From: Reticulitermes lucifugus
Taxonomy: Eukaryota > Arthropoda > Insecta > Blattodea > Rhinotermitidae
Assembly: GCA_026260175.1 (NCBI GenBank)
Contig: JAKCWW010000019.1
Location: forward strand, 133,238 to 197,237
DNA: 64,000 nucleotides
Direction: 5' to 3'
In this document: positions 37,681 to 49,399 of the stretch, one piece after another
How the letters are laid out: every line of letters begins with the position of its first letter
How positions within the stretch are numbered: the stretch's first letter is position 1
Notes under the pieces: model-generated
Told to the model about the DNA's origin: nothing
The model's database searches: none
The model's input: the letters and a program-made list of their open reading frames with translations, nothing else
Position numbers and translations under genes: made by a program

Positions 37681-38544
37681 AGTTACTCTTCTGATCAGTT
37701 CGTCTGCTGTGTTTTCTGACTCACAGTATGTAATCGTAGGTTATTCTGACTCAAAATCCGTCTGGTGTGATTCGCGCTGTTCCATGCAGAAAGAGAGATG
37801 GTGTACAGAGATAAGGAGGCTAATAATTTATTTTCGCAACTCCTTCGTGAATTTATATCCTAACAACAACAACAGTAGTTCACCTGTCATAAAATTTAGG
37901 ACTAGTTCGCAATATGTAGCCTAACTACTTGCTAATATCAGAGAGGTTTCATGCTTACAAGAAGAACATGAAACCACGTATTCTACCTGCATCAAGCAAA
38001 GTAAAATTTATGAAAAATAAGGTCTTCAGCAGCTGCTGTGAGGCCAAAAGGAATGCAGACTGTATTAACCACGGATGTCTTTTGAACACACCGACATCAA
38101 CGTTGATTCTGCCATCTGTAGTGACAGGCCACGTTCGAGCGGTCTGTACAAACCGCAGCCAAAGTGTAACCTAATACGTTCTGCCATAATTTATACCATC
38201 TTTAATACATTAGATGACTATGGGTGACTGTGTACTCTTAAATAATACGTAGACCCAAAAAGATACTGGGTTTATGGTCCACATTGTTATTTTGTTCATT
38301 ATTCTTATGAGAGAGGTACAGAGCTAAAAGATATGCAGCATGAATAGGGGACAGGCTGCCAGGTGAGGTTTGTTTGTTGATACTGTGGGCACATGTTCCT
38401 ATTGAAACTTGTTTTTATGAGACGGTGGATAAGGAAACGGGAAAGGAGGATGATTGAATATTTAGAAATCCTCAAGTTACTGGCAAAGTAATGTAGGCTA
38501 TAATTACCTGTGCTTGAATTTTCACCTTCTGGTATGGGTGTTAC

Positions 38545-38665
38545 GTTGTATAGTTGGATAAATACTTTCTAAAGTTCCGAAGGATCGTAGTGCCTTCATC
38601 TTCAGGGTCAAGCAGTCCAAACATTTTTCTTGGATCCCAGGAAATTTCGGAAACTATTTATCCAA
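38545..38665. mobile_element. Foldback (MITE-like) element
   Basis: Left arm ttggataaatactttctaaa-gttccga pairs with right arm tcggaaactatttatccaaa. The centre holds ccttcatcttcagg, as in the 19395-19545 copy. Confidence 0.65.
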
Positions 38666-39871
38666 AGACACAGCCTAATATTCCAGAGGGCTTCAGCAAC
38701 ACCGCTGCGAGAACCTCAAATCTTGCATCCTTGTCCTACCTTACAGTAAACACATTACGTCACCTTTTTAATAGCCATCCAGTTTCTATTGTTCTGAGAA
38801 ATTATTGCTGTTTATTGTGAGAATCATAAAAACACATATATAGTTCGAGTGGACAAAATGAACATTTATTTAATGTTAATTTTGACGGTATGTAAATGGT
38901 TACAATTCTGCTTTCAAAGTCTATGCAGACGAAATATACACTTCGCCTGAATGTTGTCGCAACCTTTCCGACATCTGAGCAAAGAAAGAAGTCTAACCGT
39001 CCCGTGACAGGCGCACTAAACTTTAACTCTACGCAAGAACAGACAATCCAGCAGCTGCTCAACAAATTCCCCGGTGTGAATAGCTCTATCCATGTGCTCA
39101 GCACAGCCCGCCATTTTTCCCTACTCAGAACCAGATGACTACCTTTCGTTAAGATGCATTTTAATATTATAATATTATGTAATACCAGGCCTGGCATAGG
39201 TTGTCTTCCGGTTTTTCGACTAGCATTCTGTGTATTTGCATTGGAATACTTTAAAAACCTAACTTAGGGAAACTGAGTTATTTTCCTTTCTGTCTTTCTC
39301 TGTAAATCTAGTGACACCAAAGCTTTAAGCCAGTAAAGGGAATTATGAAAAGCTAAGAACATTTAAAATGATTTCTATGCTTAATTTATCACCACACCAC
39401 AAAGACATGAAAAGGAGTATACGTACACCATTTCGTACCAAGACAGCCCAGTAGTCAGCTCAAGTCCCGGGAGTTTTGCCCTGGAAATTGATTCACAGTA
39501 CTTATTGGACATAAGGATTGGTGGAGCCAATTCCAGTTTCGATGCTGTGAAGTTCTATCGCTACACATTTCAAAAATCGATCAGTTTACCTGTCTTACAT
39601 TTTGTGGCCTTGTCGCCCTGCTGTCTGAAATATCGCGGCCCTGATCAACTGTCAAGTATTTCATATTAATTTACACATCCTGTCTCGATTTACCCCTTAC
39701 GTTATTTTAATGTCCTTTACGTATTTATATGCTTAAGATAAATGTACGTATATAACCAAATTAACTGAGCAAAACAGTCAATAATACTAGGCACAGTAAG
39801 AACAGCTGTTTCGTAACTTCACTGCTCTTATTTTAGCCATGTTTTATCACTTACCCCGATCTTTGTTGCAG

Positions 39872-40103
39872 GTGTCTTCCATCAATAGGGTGCTCCGAAA
39901 CCTCGCTGCCCAGAAGGAGCAGCAAGTGACCGCGCAGAACGAGTCGGTCTACGACAAGCTGCGGATGTTCAACGGACAAACCCCCGGGTGGGCCTGGTAT
40001 CCCGGTACGCCACCAACGCCTCATCTTAGCCTACCACCCAACCCAGCAGCAGCCACGGTACTCCCCGGCAGTCACATCACCCGCGATGACATTCAGAAAA
40101 GAG
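39872..40103 (+). CDS. toy: Pax6/toy exon: end of paired domain and linker
   Basis: The exon follows a pyrimidine-rich acceptor (ctttgttgcag, AG at 39870-39871) and ends at donor gtaagt (40104). It encodes [18 protein letters not shown], the last helix of the paired domain, then a linker with [26 protein letters not shown], a Pro/Ala-rich stretch and RDDIQKR. The [12 protein letters not shown]...GWAWYP and RDD.QKR blocks are those of toy and vertebrate-type Pax6. Drosophila eyeless has a very long, different linker here. The last base (G) starts the alanine codon completed in the next exon. The exon is separated from the previous one by an intron of about 35.9 kb, so most of the intron sequence in this window interrupts the paired box itself. 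Confidence 0.96.
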
Positions 40104-40966
40104 GTAAGTCCTTCAGACCAGACACTAAGAGTCTACTCCAGAATAGCTAGAGAATTATAGCTAAGCTGTAACTGCCAATTTGTTTCATAACCCTTCAGGC
40201 CTGATGTTCAAATAAATAACATATTAAATATAGTTCCTACTTCACAAAGATCACAATGCTTCTCGATTCCTAAGACCAAATTTTTAATGACATTTTAGAA
40301 AATAATAGCTTTTCATTATGATTATCATATGACGCATATATATAAGGTTACTGTGTGGGAAAAATTCAGAGATTGTGAATGTTATTTCAAGTGGTAGGCT
40401 GTTTAACCTTATCGTGTGATTTCAAGGTTGATGGTAATTTTCACAAACAAACAGACAATACTATAATACAGTATGCGCAGGGTCTACACTTTGCCTAATA
40501 TACTGCCTACATTTACGGATTATTTCGTGTTATCTTTTTCATACTTTCGACTTTGAAGTTGGAGGTAGTAAGTTTATTCAAAATTTAGAATCAATGTACA
40601 AAACACACTGTGTAAGAAACAAGAAGAAAACAATATAAATAGGCTACAGTCACTCCGGGGATGTATCCGTATGTGGCAAATTATCGCTTCCGTATCGGCA
40701 ACAGATGAATGAAATATGAGTATGCAGCATTGGTGGAATGATGACGAAAGGGTAAAACGATTGTAGTAGTCAATACGCAAGTCAAAACATTTTTCGCCTT
40801 TTATGGAATCCAAAGTTTCTTTACCCCCAGGAAGAAAAATCTCGTCTGCAACTTCAGTCCCCATCTTTTTTCAAATCTATTTTAATATATCAATGTCACA
40901 TCACCAACTAAATGCACTTTATTTAAAAAAACAATATAAGGTTTCTTTAAAATCGTTTAAAAAAAC

Positions 40967-41010
40967 CCCTAGATATGTTTCGGTTTCTAGAAAACCATCA
41001 TCAGGGGGGT
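40967..41010 (-). repeat. Compact hairpin motif, hammerhead-like order
   Basis: On the - strand: cccc-ctgatga, then a stem (ggttt tctag aaacc), then gaaacatatctagggg. The outer CCCC/GGGG and inner GGTTT/AAACC can pair, placing CTGATGA and GAAA in the two connecting strands. Related copies are listed at 8824, 41985 and 58795. Confidence 0.55.
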
Positions 41011-41944
41011 CACACAACTGCACTTTTTAAATCACGTCCATACGTTCGTCTAACAGCACACGTCATGCAGTTCACCACCTTTACTCCTGCTATTTACAGT
41101 GTCACTTGGGAGCAGCGTATGTTAAAATGAGAATAAAATGGATAAATATTAAAACTGTAAAACATATCATGCACTATCAGTGAACTGTTCTCGTTGTGTT
41201 GCTATGGTGGAGATTTTATAACTTCGCATGTCGTTAGATATGTTGAAGGGTCATGGTGCTGTGTATACTGTAAGTTAAATAAATATAGATATTAGAAAAT
41301 GTATATATATATAATTTTCGCATGTACTAATACCTCTTCCAAGAGGTCTCTTGCCTTCAGGTTTTCCTACCAGTATTTTTACTATGCATTTTTGCTCGGT
41401 CCCGTGCAGGCTATACATTTCTGGTACATCCAATTTTTGTTGATTTAATCAGCATAATTATATTCGATGAAGAATACAAATTATGCAGCTCTTCATTATG
41501 CAGTTTCATCCAAAATCCTGTTACCTACACCCTCTTAGGTCTTAATATTCCCTTCAGTAACCTCTTATTCTCTTCCATTCTTTCAATAATGTTATAAATA
41601 TAAAGGTAAAAATAAAGATGAATTCGCCTCTATTCACGCTGTGCAGGCATATGAGGGAGTACAGTTACACATCTATTCATTCCTAATACTGTCGAATCTC
41701 GATAGTTTGAGGTGAAAGGGATCGACCTTTTCTCGATTTATTTAAAGCCCGGACTATATGGATTAGGACAATTTAGAATATATGGTTACATATATAGAGT
41801 GATATACACAGTGCATTAATACGTACTATGTATCGTATAAAACATCGTATTAGAATATCAATTTACACAACAGTACAAGAGTAGACTAATAATAGAACAT
41901 ATGTTTTTAAATTTTATATTATCTTCACCGTGCATTTTTTACAA

Positions 41945-42086
41945 TTCACAAATTACACACTAACGAAATTCACTATATTTTCACTCTATAAGATGGCCTT
42001 GTAAGGGCTGAAACATATGTAGGGTTTGAAGAATAAAGAATATAAAGTGACAATATAGTGCATTTCGTTGGTGTGTGATTTGTGAA
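41945..42086. repeat. Near-perfect palindrome, 46-bp arms and 50-bp spacer
   Basis: The left arm 41945-41990 begins ttcacaaattacacactaac and the right arm 42041-42086 ends gttggtgtgtgatttgtgaa. They are reverse complements with about six mismatches. The spacer starts agatggccttgtaagggctg and contains gaaacatatgtaggg. No coding content. It may be a foldback element or two opposed element ends. Confidence 0.85.
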
Positions 42087-42984
42087 ATATATTATTAAGT
42101 TACACTGAAAAGAAATCAGAACCTTCCCTCTCATTTAAGAAGTAAAAGGTCTTTAATGATAGCATGCCTTTGAAATGTGTGATCGCTTCTTTGCTGCAAA
42201 ATCTTGTCATTTTTCCAAAGCACAACATCAGTCAGGGTTCCCTTTTTTACTGTTTTATGTGGTGTAGGTACTCACTTTAGCTGGTTTTACCTCACAAAGA
42301 TTTTGACTACAGCTCATCGGCTCGGACGAAACGGAACGTCAAATAATCAGGATTCGGATAATCGAGACTGTACAGTATTATAGAGATATAAATATAGCAT
42401 TGTCTGTTTTAATATTGCAGAAATCAAAATTTAGTTATTGAAAGGTAGACACACGACCTTGCACACTCTCTTGCCGTGTATGGCAACAATCAGCTTTAAA
42501 AACCTGTTTCCGTGTGTCACCGTCGCTTATATGGCAGTACCGGAGTGACGATATTTATAGAACAATTATTATTCAAATAACTATTGAAAGCTGTTTGGGA
42601 TGTGGGGGTTAGGAGAGGGTGAGGGATGAGGGTTGTAAGCGAACAAGCAACTACGGGAGTCCTGTGTGTACATGCGTTCGCTGGCAAACATATCTCCCCG
42701 CGAGTGGCTTAGCTCTGCTGCATAATACACACAAACAACACAGCGGCTTTCCCAAACATTAACAAACGTATCCATAACAGTGCACAGTAGTTTGAACATG
42801 TTGACGGCAGGTGGATCCATTATGCGAAACAACATCTAAACACACATCATGTAATGGTGCATCATGCCAACATCGCAACACTAAAACGAAACAATGTCTA
42901 CTCACAAGCATTTGGTGGATATTTACTGCTATTTAGGCTCAACTTGTTCTAGTGGAAGAAAAATGCACAAGAAAGAATTTCATA

Positions 42985-43110
42985 ACTTATACACTTCAAG
43001 ATATGAGACTGGCGGGACATGCAGCACGCATGGGAATATGATGAATAGGTACTAAATCTGAGTGGAAACGTGAAGGTGACGGACCGGTTGTGGTGTATAG
43101 TAGTTGATTG
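42985..43110 (+). mobile_element. LINE family 1, short fragment
   Basis: The translation LQDMRLAGHAARMGI and then SEWKREGDGP corresponds to the RRMRWAGHVARMGE...KPEGKRP block. Confidence 0.7.
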
Positions 43111-46100
43111 CGTAATGGTACTAAGAAAGACACGATAAGGGTAACATGTTACATGTGTTTAATTAAGTACCAAACTATGTAAACATGTAGTGGTAGAGCT
43201 CCATGCATATTTAGTTTCGGGTTATATGTAGCATTTTAATCTGCCAGCTAATGTGGCTAATGTCATAAAGGTTTTCCTCAGTCCCTGTAGTCAAACATGA
43301 ATATAACAGGTTTCCAATTCAGTAATCAACAAATATTCTGTTATGTGACACTGTAAGTCATAAACTGATCAATTAAGAGCTCCAGTAAATAAGTGACAGA
43401 CACATAAAATATATTACTTTTAATATTAAACAAAGAAGCACACAACTACAACTAGTTTTCCTTTTTACTTTTTTTGATGGGGTGAGACCATATTTTTGTA
43501 AAACTGCAGTGTTTAGTGGGCCTACTGTCCATCCCCTGTATGATGAATGAAAAAATATGGAGGAAGGACGGAATAATATTTCGCAGCGGAAAATCGAATT
43601 TTTCTGACAGGACTTCTTCCAATGCCACATTGTCCAACGTATATCCCAAATGCAGTGACCCAAGGGCCAAACCAGGAAAACCGGGGTTGGATACAAGCGA
43701 CTACACGCAAGTCCTTACAAACTCAAACAGCTCGCGATGTTAAATAGGTTTCAGTTTCTCACTGACAGCCTCTTGTGTGGGTGGTAAATTTGGCAAATAA
43801 GAATGAAAATGTCGCGGAATATTTTTTTTTTATAAGTTAAACTGAGCGCGTAGTTCCTCTTACCTTCTGTGAATCATCGCGTTTATCCCTCTTTCTCAAA
43901 ATATTACACAAATCAATCTGCGCCTCTAATAAGAGGGATCACACAAGAAATGGAACTTCTTGTTAGTGGAGTTTCTTGAGTTCACGTACGAGGGATTTTG
44001 CCGTCATCGCAACACACTTCAAAAATTCAAGCCTCTGTTTCTCAATAGTAAACTGTTCTATGGCCTTTACTTTATTTATGGATTTGTGATTTATTCGTTG
44101 ACGCTGTAGCGGAGATTATACAGCTTTGAATGGTAGGATGAGTGGTGAATGAGGTACTGGCAGAGAACCGAAGGACATCGTCGTTGTCCACGCCAATATC
44201 CCGTCGTTTGCTTCCAAGTGCAGAGAAGACCTACGAAAATCCTCAGTCAGAATAGGCGGTGTTCGATGATGATTCGATAAAGACACATCTCGTAAACAAG
44301 TCTAGAACGATACGGTTTTTGTAAATTATCTCAGTCCTGTGGAGTTACAAGTTTTCAGGATAATAATATTTGTATTAAATGTTTCTTTTCACAATTACTA
44401 CCAAAGTAGAAATAATATTGAACTGGAGAGCGTAACGTTTCTATGGCCTTTGATATTAATCGACCTGTCGTCATTTTCTTCACATTCATCATCGCCATCG
44501 CCTCAGGCCGTAACAAGACGCCGGCTGTGTAAGGCGGTCACTTTACATTCTTTCCAAATATTTTTTATAGGACTCTTATATTACGTTTGGGAACTATTAT
44601 AATTTTGGCAAAGGTTCTGCAACAAAACACCAAGCTTATTTTAAACCACTGAAGAAGAATTTTAAAGAAACTACAGGAGTGAATCCAACGTATATTTTGC
44701 TTGTATTGTATGTAACGTGTTTCCGCCATTTTGCGGTGTCCTTTGGAACCTGACCTTAATCTAAATAATCAGTATAAGATTAGTTAACGCACGACATTAT
44801 TTGTTTTACAGTTTGTTTCTTGTCTTTATGGAAATCAAATAAATCTAGGTACTTGCAACATATCTGCCAGATATGGCAATAAATGCATGCTTTAATTGAT
44901 AATACTGTACATATCAGTAACGGAAATAAATTACATCTAGGCCTATTTCGTGTAGTGACACTGTTTATTCCATCAAACTATCTTCGCTTCATTTGAAGGA
45001 AGCCGTTTTGAGTTTTATACATGTTTATTATGGGAATAAAGAAAAAATAAAGAACAAATAGTAAAAAAAACAGCCCAAAATCTTACTTTTATTATTATTA
45101 TATTACCACTACTACTGCTACTACTACTGCTACTACTATTACTAATACTACTGTGTTCATATTAACTTGTGAACTCGTGGTATCAGGCTGCCCCGCAAGG
45201 GCTGTGAAGTGTAAGAGTGGATAAATGGAAATTTATCTGCGGAAATTGTAGCGAGAAATAAGACTTCTTAAATTTTCAAAGGGTGCACAATAAGTATACA
45301 GGAGGTCAGTTTCTATCTGACAGTATAAACAGTCCGTCATGTTTACAAGGAGCAACATGTTAGGAAAACAACCCATTTTGCTGTAATAATCGTACAAAGC
45401 ACAAGCAAACCTTATGGACAAAATGCAACGTCATTGAATGTTGAAGCAGGTGGAACTCAGTCATTTGCTTCATACGGTTTAAAACATGCAGGATCTTGTT
45501 GGAATTGCGGGCTGAGTTGTCTTTCTCTAAAGATACAAGAAATGAGGAGAAACAGAAATTTGTTAAAAGAAAGTGGAGCTGGAGGTAGTAAGAGATTAAA
45601 CGAGAAAGGAGCTGGAACAAAGCTGAATGTGAGTGTGTGAGTGTGTTAGAGGGCGGGCATTACTGTATCTAACTACACGAGGACAGGAAATAAGAAGGGA
45701 TGCAAGAGAAAATTAGTTTCTGGGAGAAGTGGTGCTTTCTGCTTCAGTCTGGAAAGGAGCTGCGTGAAGAGAGGGGAGGGAGTTCTTGCAGACAGAAGAA
45801 GAACTCTGTTCCAGTTCTCCCCACACCACAGAAATTCGCGGTACGGCGCACAAGCCCTCAGGAATCGATGGTGAGGCAGCTTCATTGGGTGTTCTAAAAA
45901 ATCAGACGACATTTTAAGAATGTTAAAAATTATCCTGTTTTCATCATTGTCGACCATAGTTTGCGTTATTCATTGTTGAAGTATGTAACGTCACTTTCAA
46001 CCCACGTGAGTTTTAGAGGGCGTAATGTTAGAATAATTATAAATCATTAATAACGAGCAGTTGGTTTGGCGGTAACGCTGTTGATAAATTCGGAAGATAT

Positions 46101-47340
46101 TCGGTTCGGATATCGGCCTGTACATGAAATAACTTAACGAAAGCTTGTCGCGGCTATCGTCAGTCCTTCCAGACAAACGAGAGGATAGTAACTCAGACCA
46201 CAGCCCCTTCCTTCTACATCTTTCCAGGTCATCATTCACCAGTCATCATAACGTCGACACGTGTACTGTACGTGCAGTCTGCAATACTGAGAGCAACTTA
46301 AAATAAAACAGAAAAGAAAGATGCAGGTTGAGTTTTTCAGTGTCGTGTGCATTCATATTGCTGTATTCTGTGCTATGACACCGTATAGTCTAGCAGGCAG
46401 TTACCAAAGATTCGAAGGAAAATACTGCCTGCATTTTCTTCTCTGAAGTCGAGAGCTTAATTGAATATCAGTACTAATGGAGATGGCAAAGATGCCCCGC
46501 TGAAGGTCGAAGAATTTTATTAATTTAATAAATTATAAATATTATATTTTAGAGGATTTTGTCTCTGTCTATCCTTACTACAACATAAGTTTCAGTCACA
46601 TGTAACGATAGGCAGTGAATTTTTTTTACTTATGCTATTCACTGGTGGTTATCAATATTATTGTAAACTAACACACTAAAGACGAACATTTGTGATGAAA
46701 TATCTTACGTGATAGAAGTGAAAAATAAGATGCCAAACGATATTATAATAGCGACTGATTCTAATCAGAACGTAAGCTTTAAAACAAATGGACGATAACA
46801 CATATTTCAATACTTAACTGAAAACGTAATATTATCAGCAGACTGAATATAATACGTTTAGAACAGACTTTGTCAGAAACGTGGATGTTTCACATAAATC
46901 TTCAAAATTAGGATCGAAATATGTAGCGAGCATAAATATGTGCAAGAATTTTCTCGACATATCTGTGTGCATGACTGAAACATATAACAATAAATTAAGG
47001 AATAATAATATTTTCCCTCACGGGCCATAAAGTATTAAAGAGGTCTGCTAGCCTCGGACGGTAACGCACAGCTTAAGGCAGAGAAGAGACAGAAGAGAAT
47101 AAAGCTTAAAAGTAAGTAAATACGAGTGTTTCGCTTTTGTTATTAAAAGCACGAAATATTCTTAACTGCGTGTTTGAATTTTAAACAAAACAATCAGTTT
47201 ATTGATTACAATCACATGCAGCCGGTTTCCATTTTAAAAATTATTGATACAGAGCCACTGAAAACTTCTCGGTGTATATACAACATTAAAGAAGTAAGAG
47301 GTAAATATATCCTTATGCTTTATTAAGCAACATGCTCTAA
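43111..47340. other. Intronic sequence, unassigned apart from a simple repeat
   Basis: Triplet repeats of TAC/TGC type lie at about 45090-45152. Open frames of 80-107 codons (43373-43696, 45673-45957 reverse) lack recognisable features and are not called genes. Confidence 0.5.
45085..45152. repeat. Trinucleotide (TTA, then TAC) repeats
   Basis: An attatt run passes into ctactactgctactac units. Confidence 0.9.
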
Positions 47341-47344
47341 ATGT

Positions 47345-47485
47345 GTATGTGGGAGTGGTGGTATAGCTCCACTTATTTTTAAATTATTACCTAAATGGAA
47401 GTGAGTGAGTGGTCAGCTCTACGCTGCGGTCGCTTTGCCCCAAGGGACACTTATTCCTGTACCCATTAAATAGGCAGTTCCAAAA
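47345..47485 (-). mobile_element. SINE family A, 3' part
   Basis: Blocks gtggtatagctccactt, gagtggtcagctctacgctg and gacacttattcctgtaccca match the reversed body of family A. The tRNA-like head is absent. Confidence 0.65.
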
Positions 47486-48139
47486 GAACATCGAACTTCC
47501 CTTCTAATGTATTTTGTCAAAGTTACCCACATGTATTTCCCTGAAACGTCTATTTTTAGAGGGCAGAACTGACAACGAACGTACAGACACTGTGCAAACA
47601 ATATCACTTCATAAAAGGGGGAAATACAGAGAAGTTTGAAAGAAAATTTCACAAACTTAGATCGAACCACGGATAAGTTTGCAATTTGCGAGAAAACGAA
47701 TTACATAGGAATTTTATGGGCACTGTAATGTAGCGCGAAATTTCATTGTAAATATATTGCGTTCTTATGAGATCCTACAGCCAGAATAACCACGTGTTAC
47801 CATGCACTGGAATACAAACTGCGGTCCGCAATTCTTATGGAAATTTTCCTCGCTTCTTTAACGTTTCATATAAATATTATAGTTTATTTATTAAATATGA
47901 GCACAACTGCTAAGATTTAAACTTAAAAATCAAAGTGGTAACTATTTATACCACGTGTCTTAACATTAAAATACTCTAGATTTATTTCTCACATTGTATT
48001 TATGTGTTTCGTGTGATTCTCACAATAAACAGCGATTATTTTCGTGTACCGTATTATTCGGCTGGAAATTATAAGTGGAGACTGGCTGTGTTTACTGTGG
48101 CAGTAATTAAGCTGCACTTAGTTAAAGGACAGGCACGTA

Positions 48140-48420
48140 CGTGGACGACACTGGCCGTGCCATGGCTCAGGCGGTTAGTCGCCGGCCTCTCACCGCGGAG
48201 GCCCGGGTTCGANNNNNNNNNNNNNNNNNNNNNNNNNNNNNNNNNNNNNNNNNNNNNNNNNNNNNNNNNNNNNNNNAATTTCATTCCACCGGTGCTCCAT
48301 TAAAATGGAAAAGCAGAAAAAACCTCATCATCTTCATCGCCTTCCTCACAGGGTTGCGCAATAAGCCTTCAAGGCTGCGGTGCTTCCGTAGCATCTGCTG
48401 CGGGGCCCTTCAATAAAAGA
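48140..48420 (+). mobile_element. SINE family C, interrupted by an assembly gap
   Basis: The tRNA-like head (gtgccatggctcaggcggtt, then gcccgggttcga) is followed by 64 N and then the same body as the copy at 19981 (accggtgctccattaaaatg, ggtgcttccgtagcatctgc). The gap is likely short real sequence shared with other copies, since the 19981 copy has about 70 bases between the same flanks. Confidence 0.9.
48213..48276. other. Assembly gap (64 N)
   Basis: A run of N inside a SINE. Translated frames across it are meaningless. Confidence 0.99.
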
Positions 48421-48944
48421 CAAGAATTTTCCTTTCCGCTATGACGTAATGATATGGAGTTCATCCAGATTCCTAACCAGTGCTGACCGGTGGCCTTTAG
48501 CTTTAACAACTGCAACATAAACTGACCATTCACCTCAGTCGGCTGCAACCGTTCAAATTGCGCAGTGCTTAATCTCCAGTCCTATAAATATCTTCATATC
48601 CTAGTGCTTAGACACAGGGATAACTACACTTACCATATTCCCAATCGCTTCAGAAAGATGTGGAAGAAGGCATAGGAGAGCTTTAGGGCTTACAGGTGTG
48701 TTCGGCTAACCCTTCTGGGTGGGAGATGTATCATAATGCCTTCACATTGCCCAATCAATGGCGCGTGTGTCAGAGGTGAGAGGGGATATTGGCTCCTGCG
48801 CTCTGCTGCCACAGCCAGCTCGCGACGGCAGACGAGAATTCAACGGCAACTAAAGGAACAAACATCCTAACATAAATGAACACAATACCCTAACTAATGG
48901 GTATAATTGACAATAAAGTAGCAACACGCCGTGAAGTCGAGCAG

Positions 48945-49135
48945 GGGAGTGGCAGTATGTCTCTATCTATTTCTGACTTTGGCATTTGATGGACGTAAGT
49001 GGTCAGATTCACGCCCCAGCTACTTAACCCGCTGAGAAAAAATTATCGTACCCACTGGATAAGTGGCTGGGTGGACATCAAAGCCTGTGTCGATCAGATG
49101 GGGAAGAGAAAAATCTCATACTTCTAAAAGTAAAG
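48945..49135 (-). mobile_element. SINE family A, 3' part, diverged
   Basis: Blocks ggcagtatgtctctatctat, aagtggtcagattcacgccc and gtacccactggataagtggc are those of the reversed family A body. The head is not recognisable. Confidence 0.6.
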
Positions 49136-49244
49136 AAATTCGATCCTCCTGTCTTTCTCCCTTAATCTAGTCACTGTACTGAGTTATCATGGACCCGAAA
49201 ATGTAAAAATGTTTTAATATTTTCACAGAGGTGTAGTTGAAGAA

Positions 49245-49380
49245 TCCATTCTTCTGCGAAATGACACCGCGTCAATGGGTCATCGAATCCTGAGGTCTCA
49301 AGACAAGGTATCCTGCTTATCTTCAAGGGTGGAAGTGTACTAGGAGAATTCCTTGAAACGTCGGGATCCCATTGCCCATT
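49245..49380. mobile_element. Foldback (MITE-like) element, diverged
   Basis: The left arm (cttctgcgaaatgacaccgc, then aatgggtcatcgaatcc) partly pairs with the right (gaaacgtcgggatcccattg). The centre has a tatcttcaaggg motif as in related copies. Confidence 0.5.
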
Positions 49381-49399
49381 GGCGTAGCTTCATACCGCA

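Larger units (their letters stand above)
3955..39871 (+). other. Giant intron splitting the paired box (35.9 kb)
   Basis: Donor gtaagt at 3955 and acceptor ttgcag ending at 39871. It separates the NIPS and VSSINR codons of the paired domain in phase 0. It is filled with LINE, SINE and foldback fragments listed separately, separated by AT-rich unique-looking sequence. Long introns of developmental regulators often hold enhancers, but none can be assigned from this sequence alone. Confidence 0.9.

Noticed and set aside
40804-41030. A short open frame overlapping the hairpin motif as a peptide gene
   Set aside because: No start context or conservation visible; the sequence is better explained by the repeat motif.
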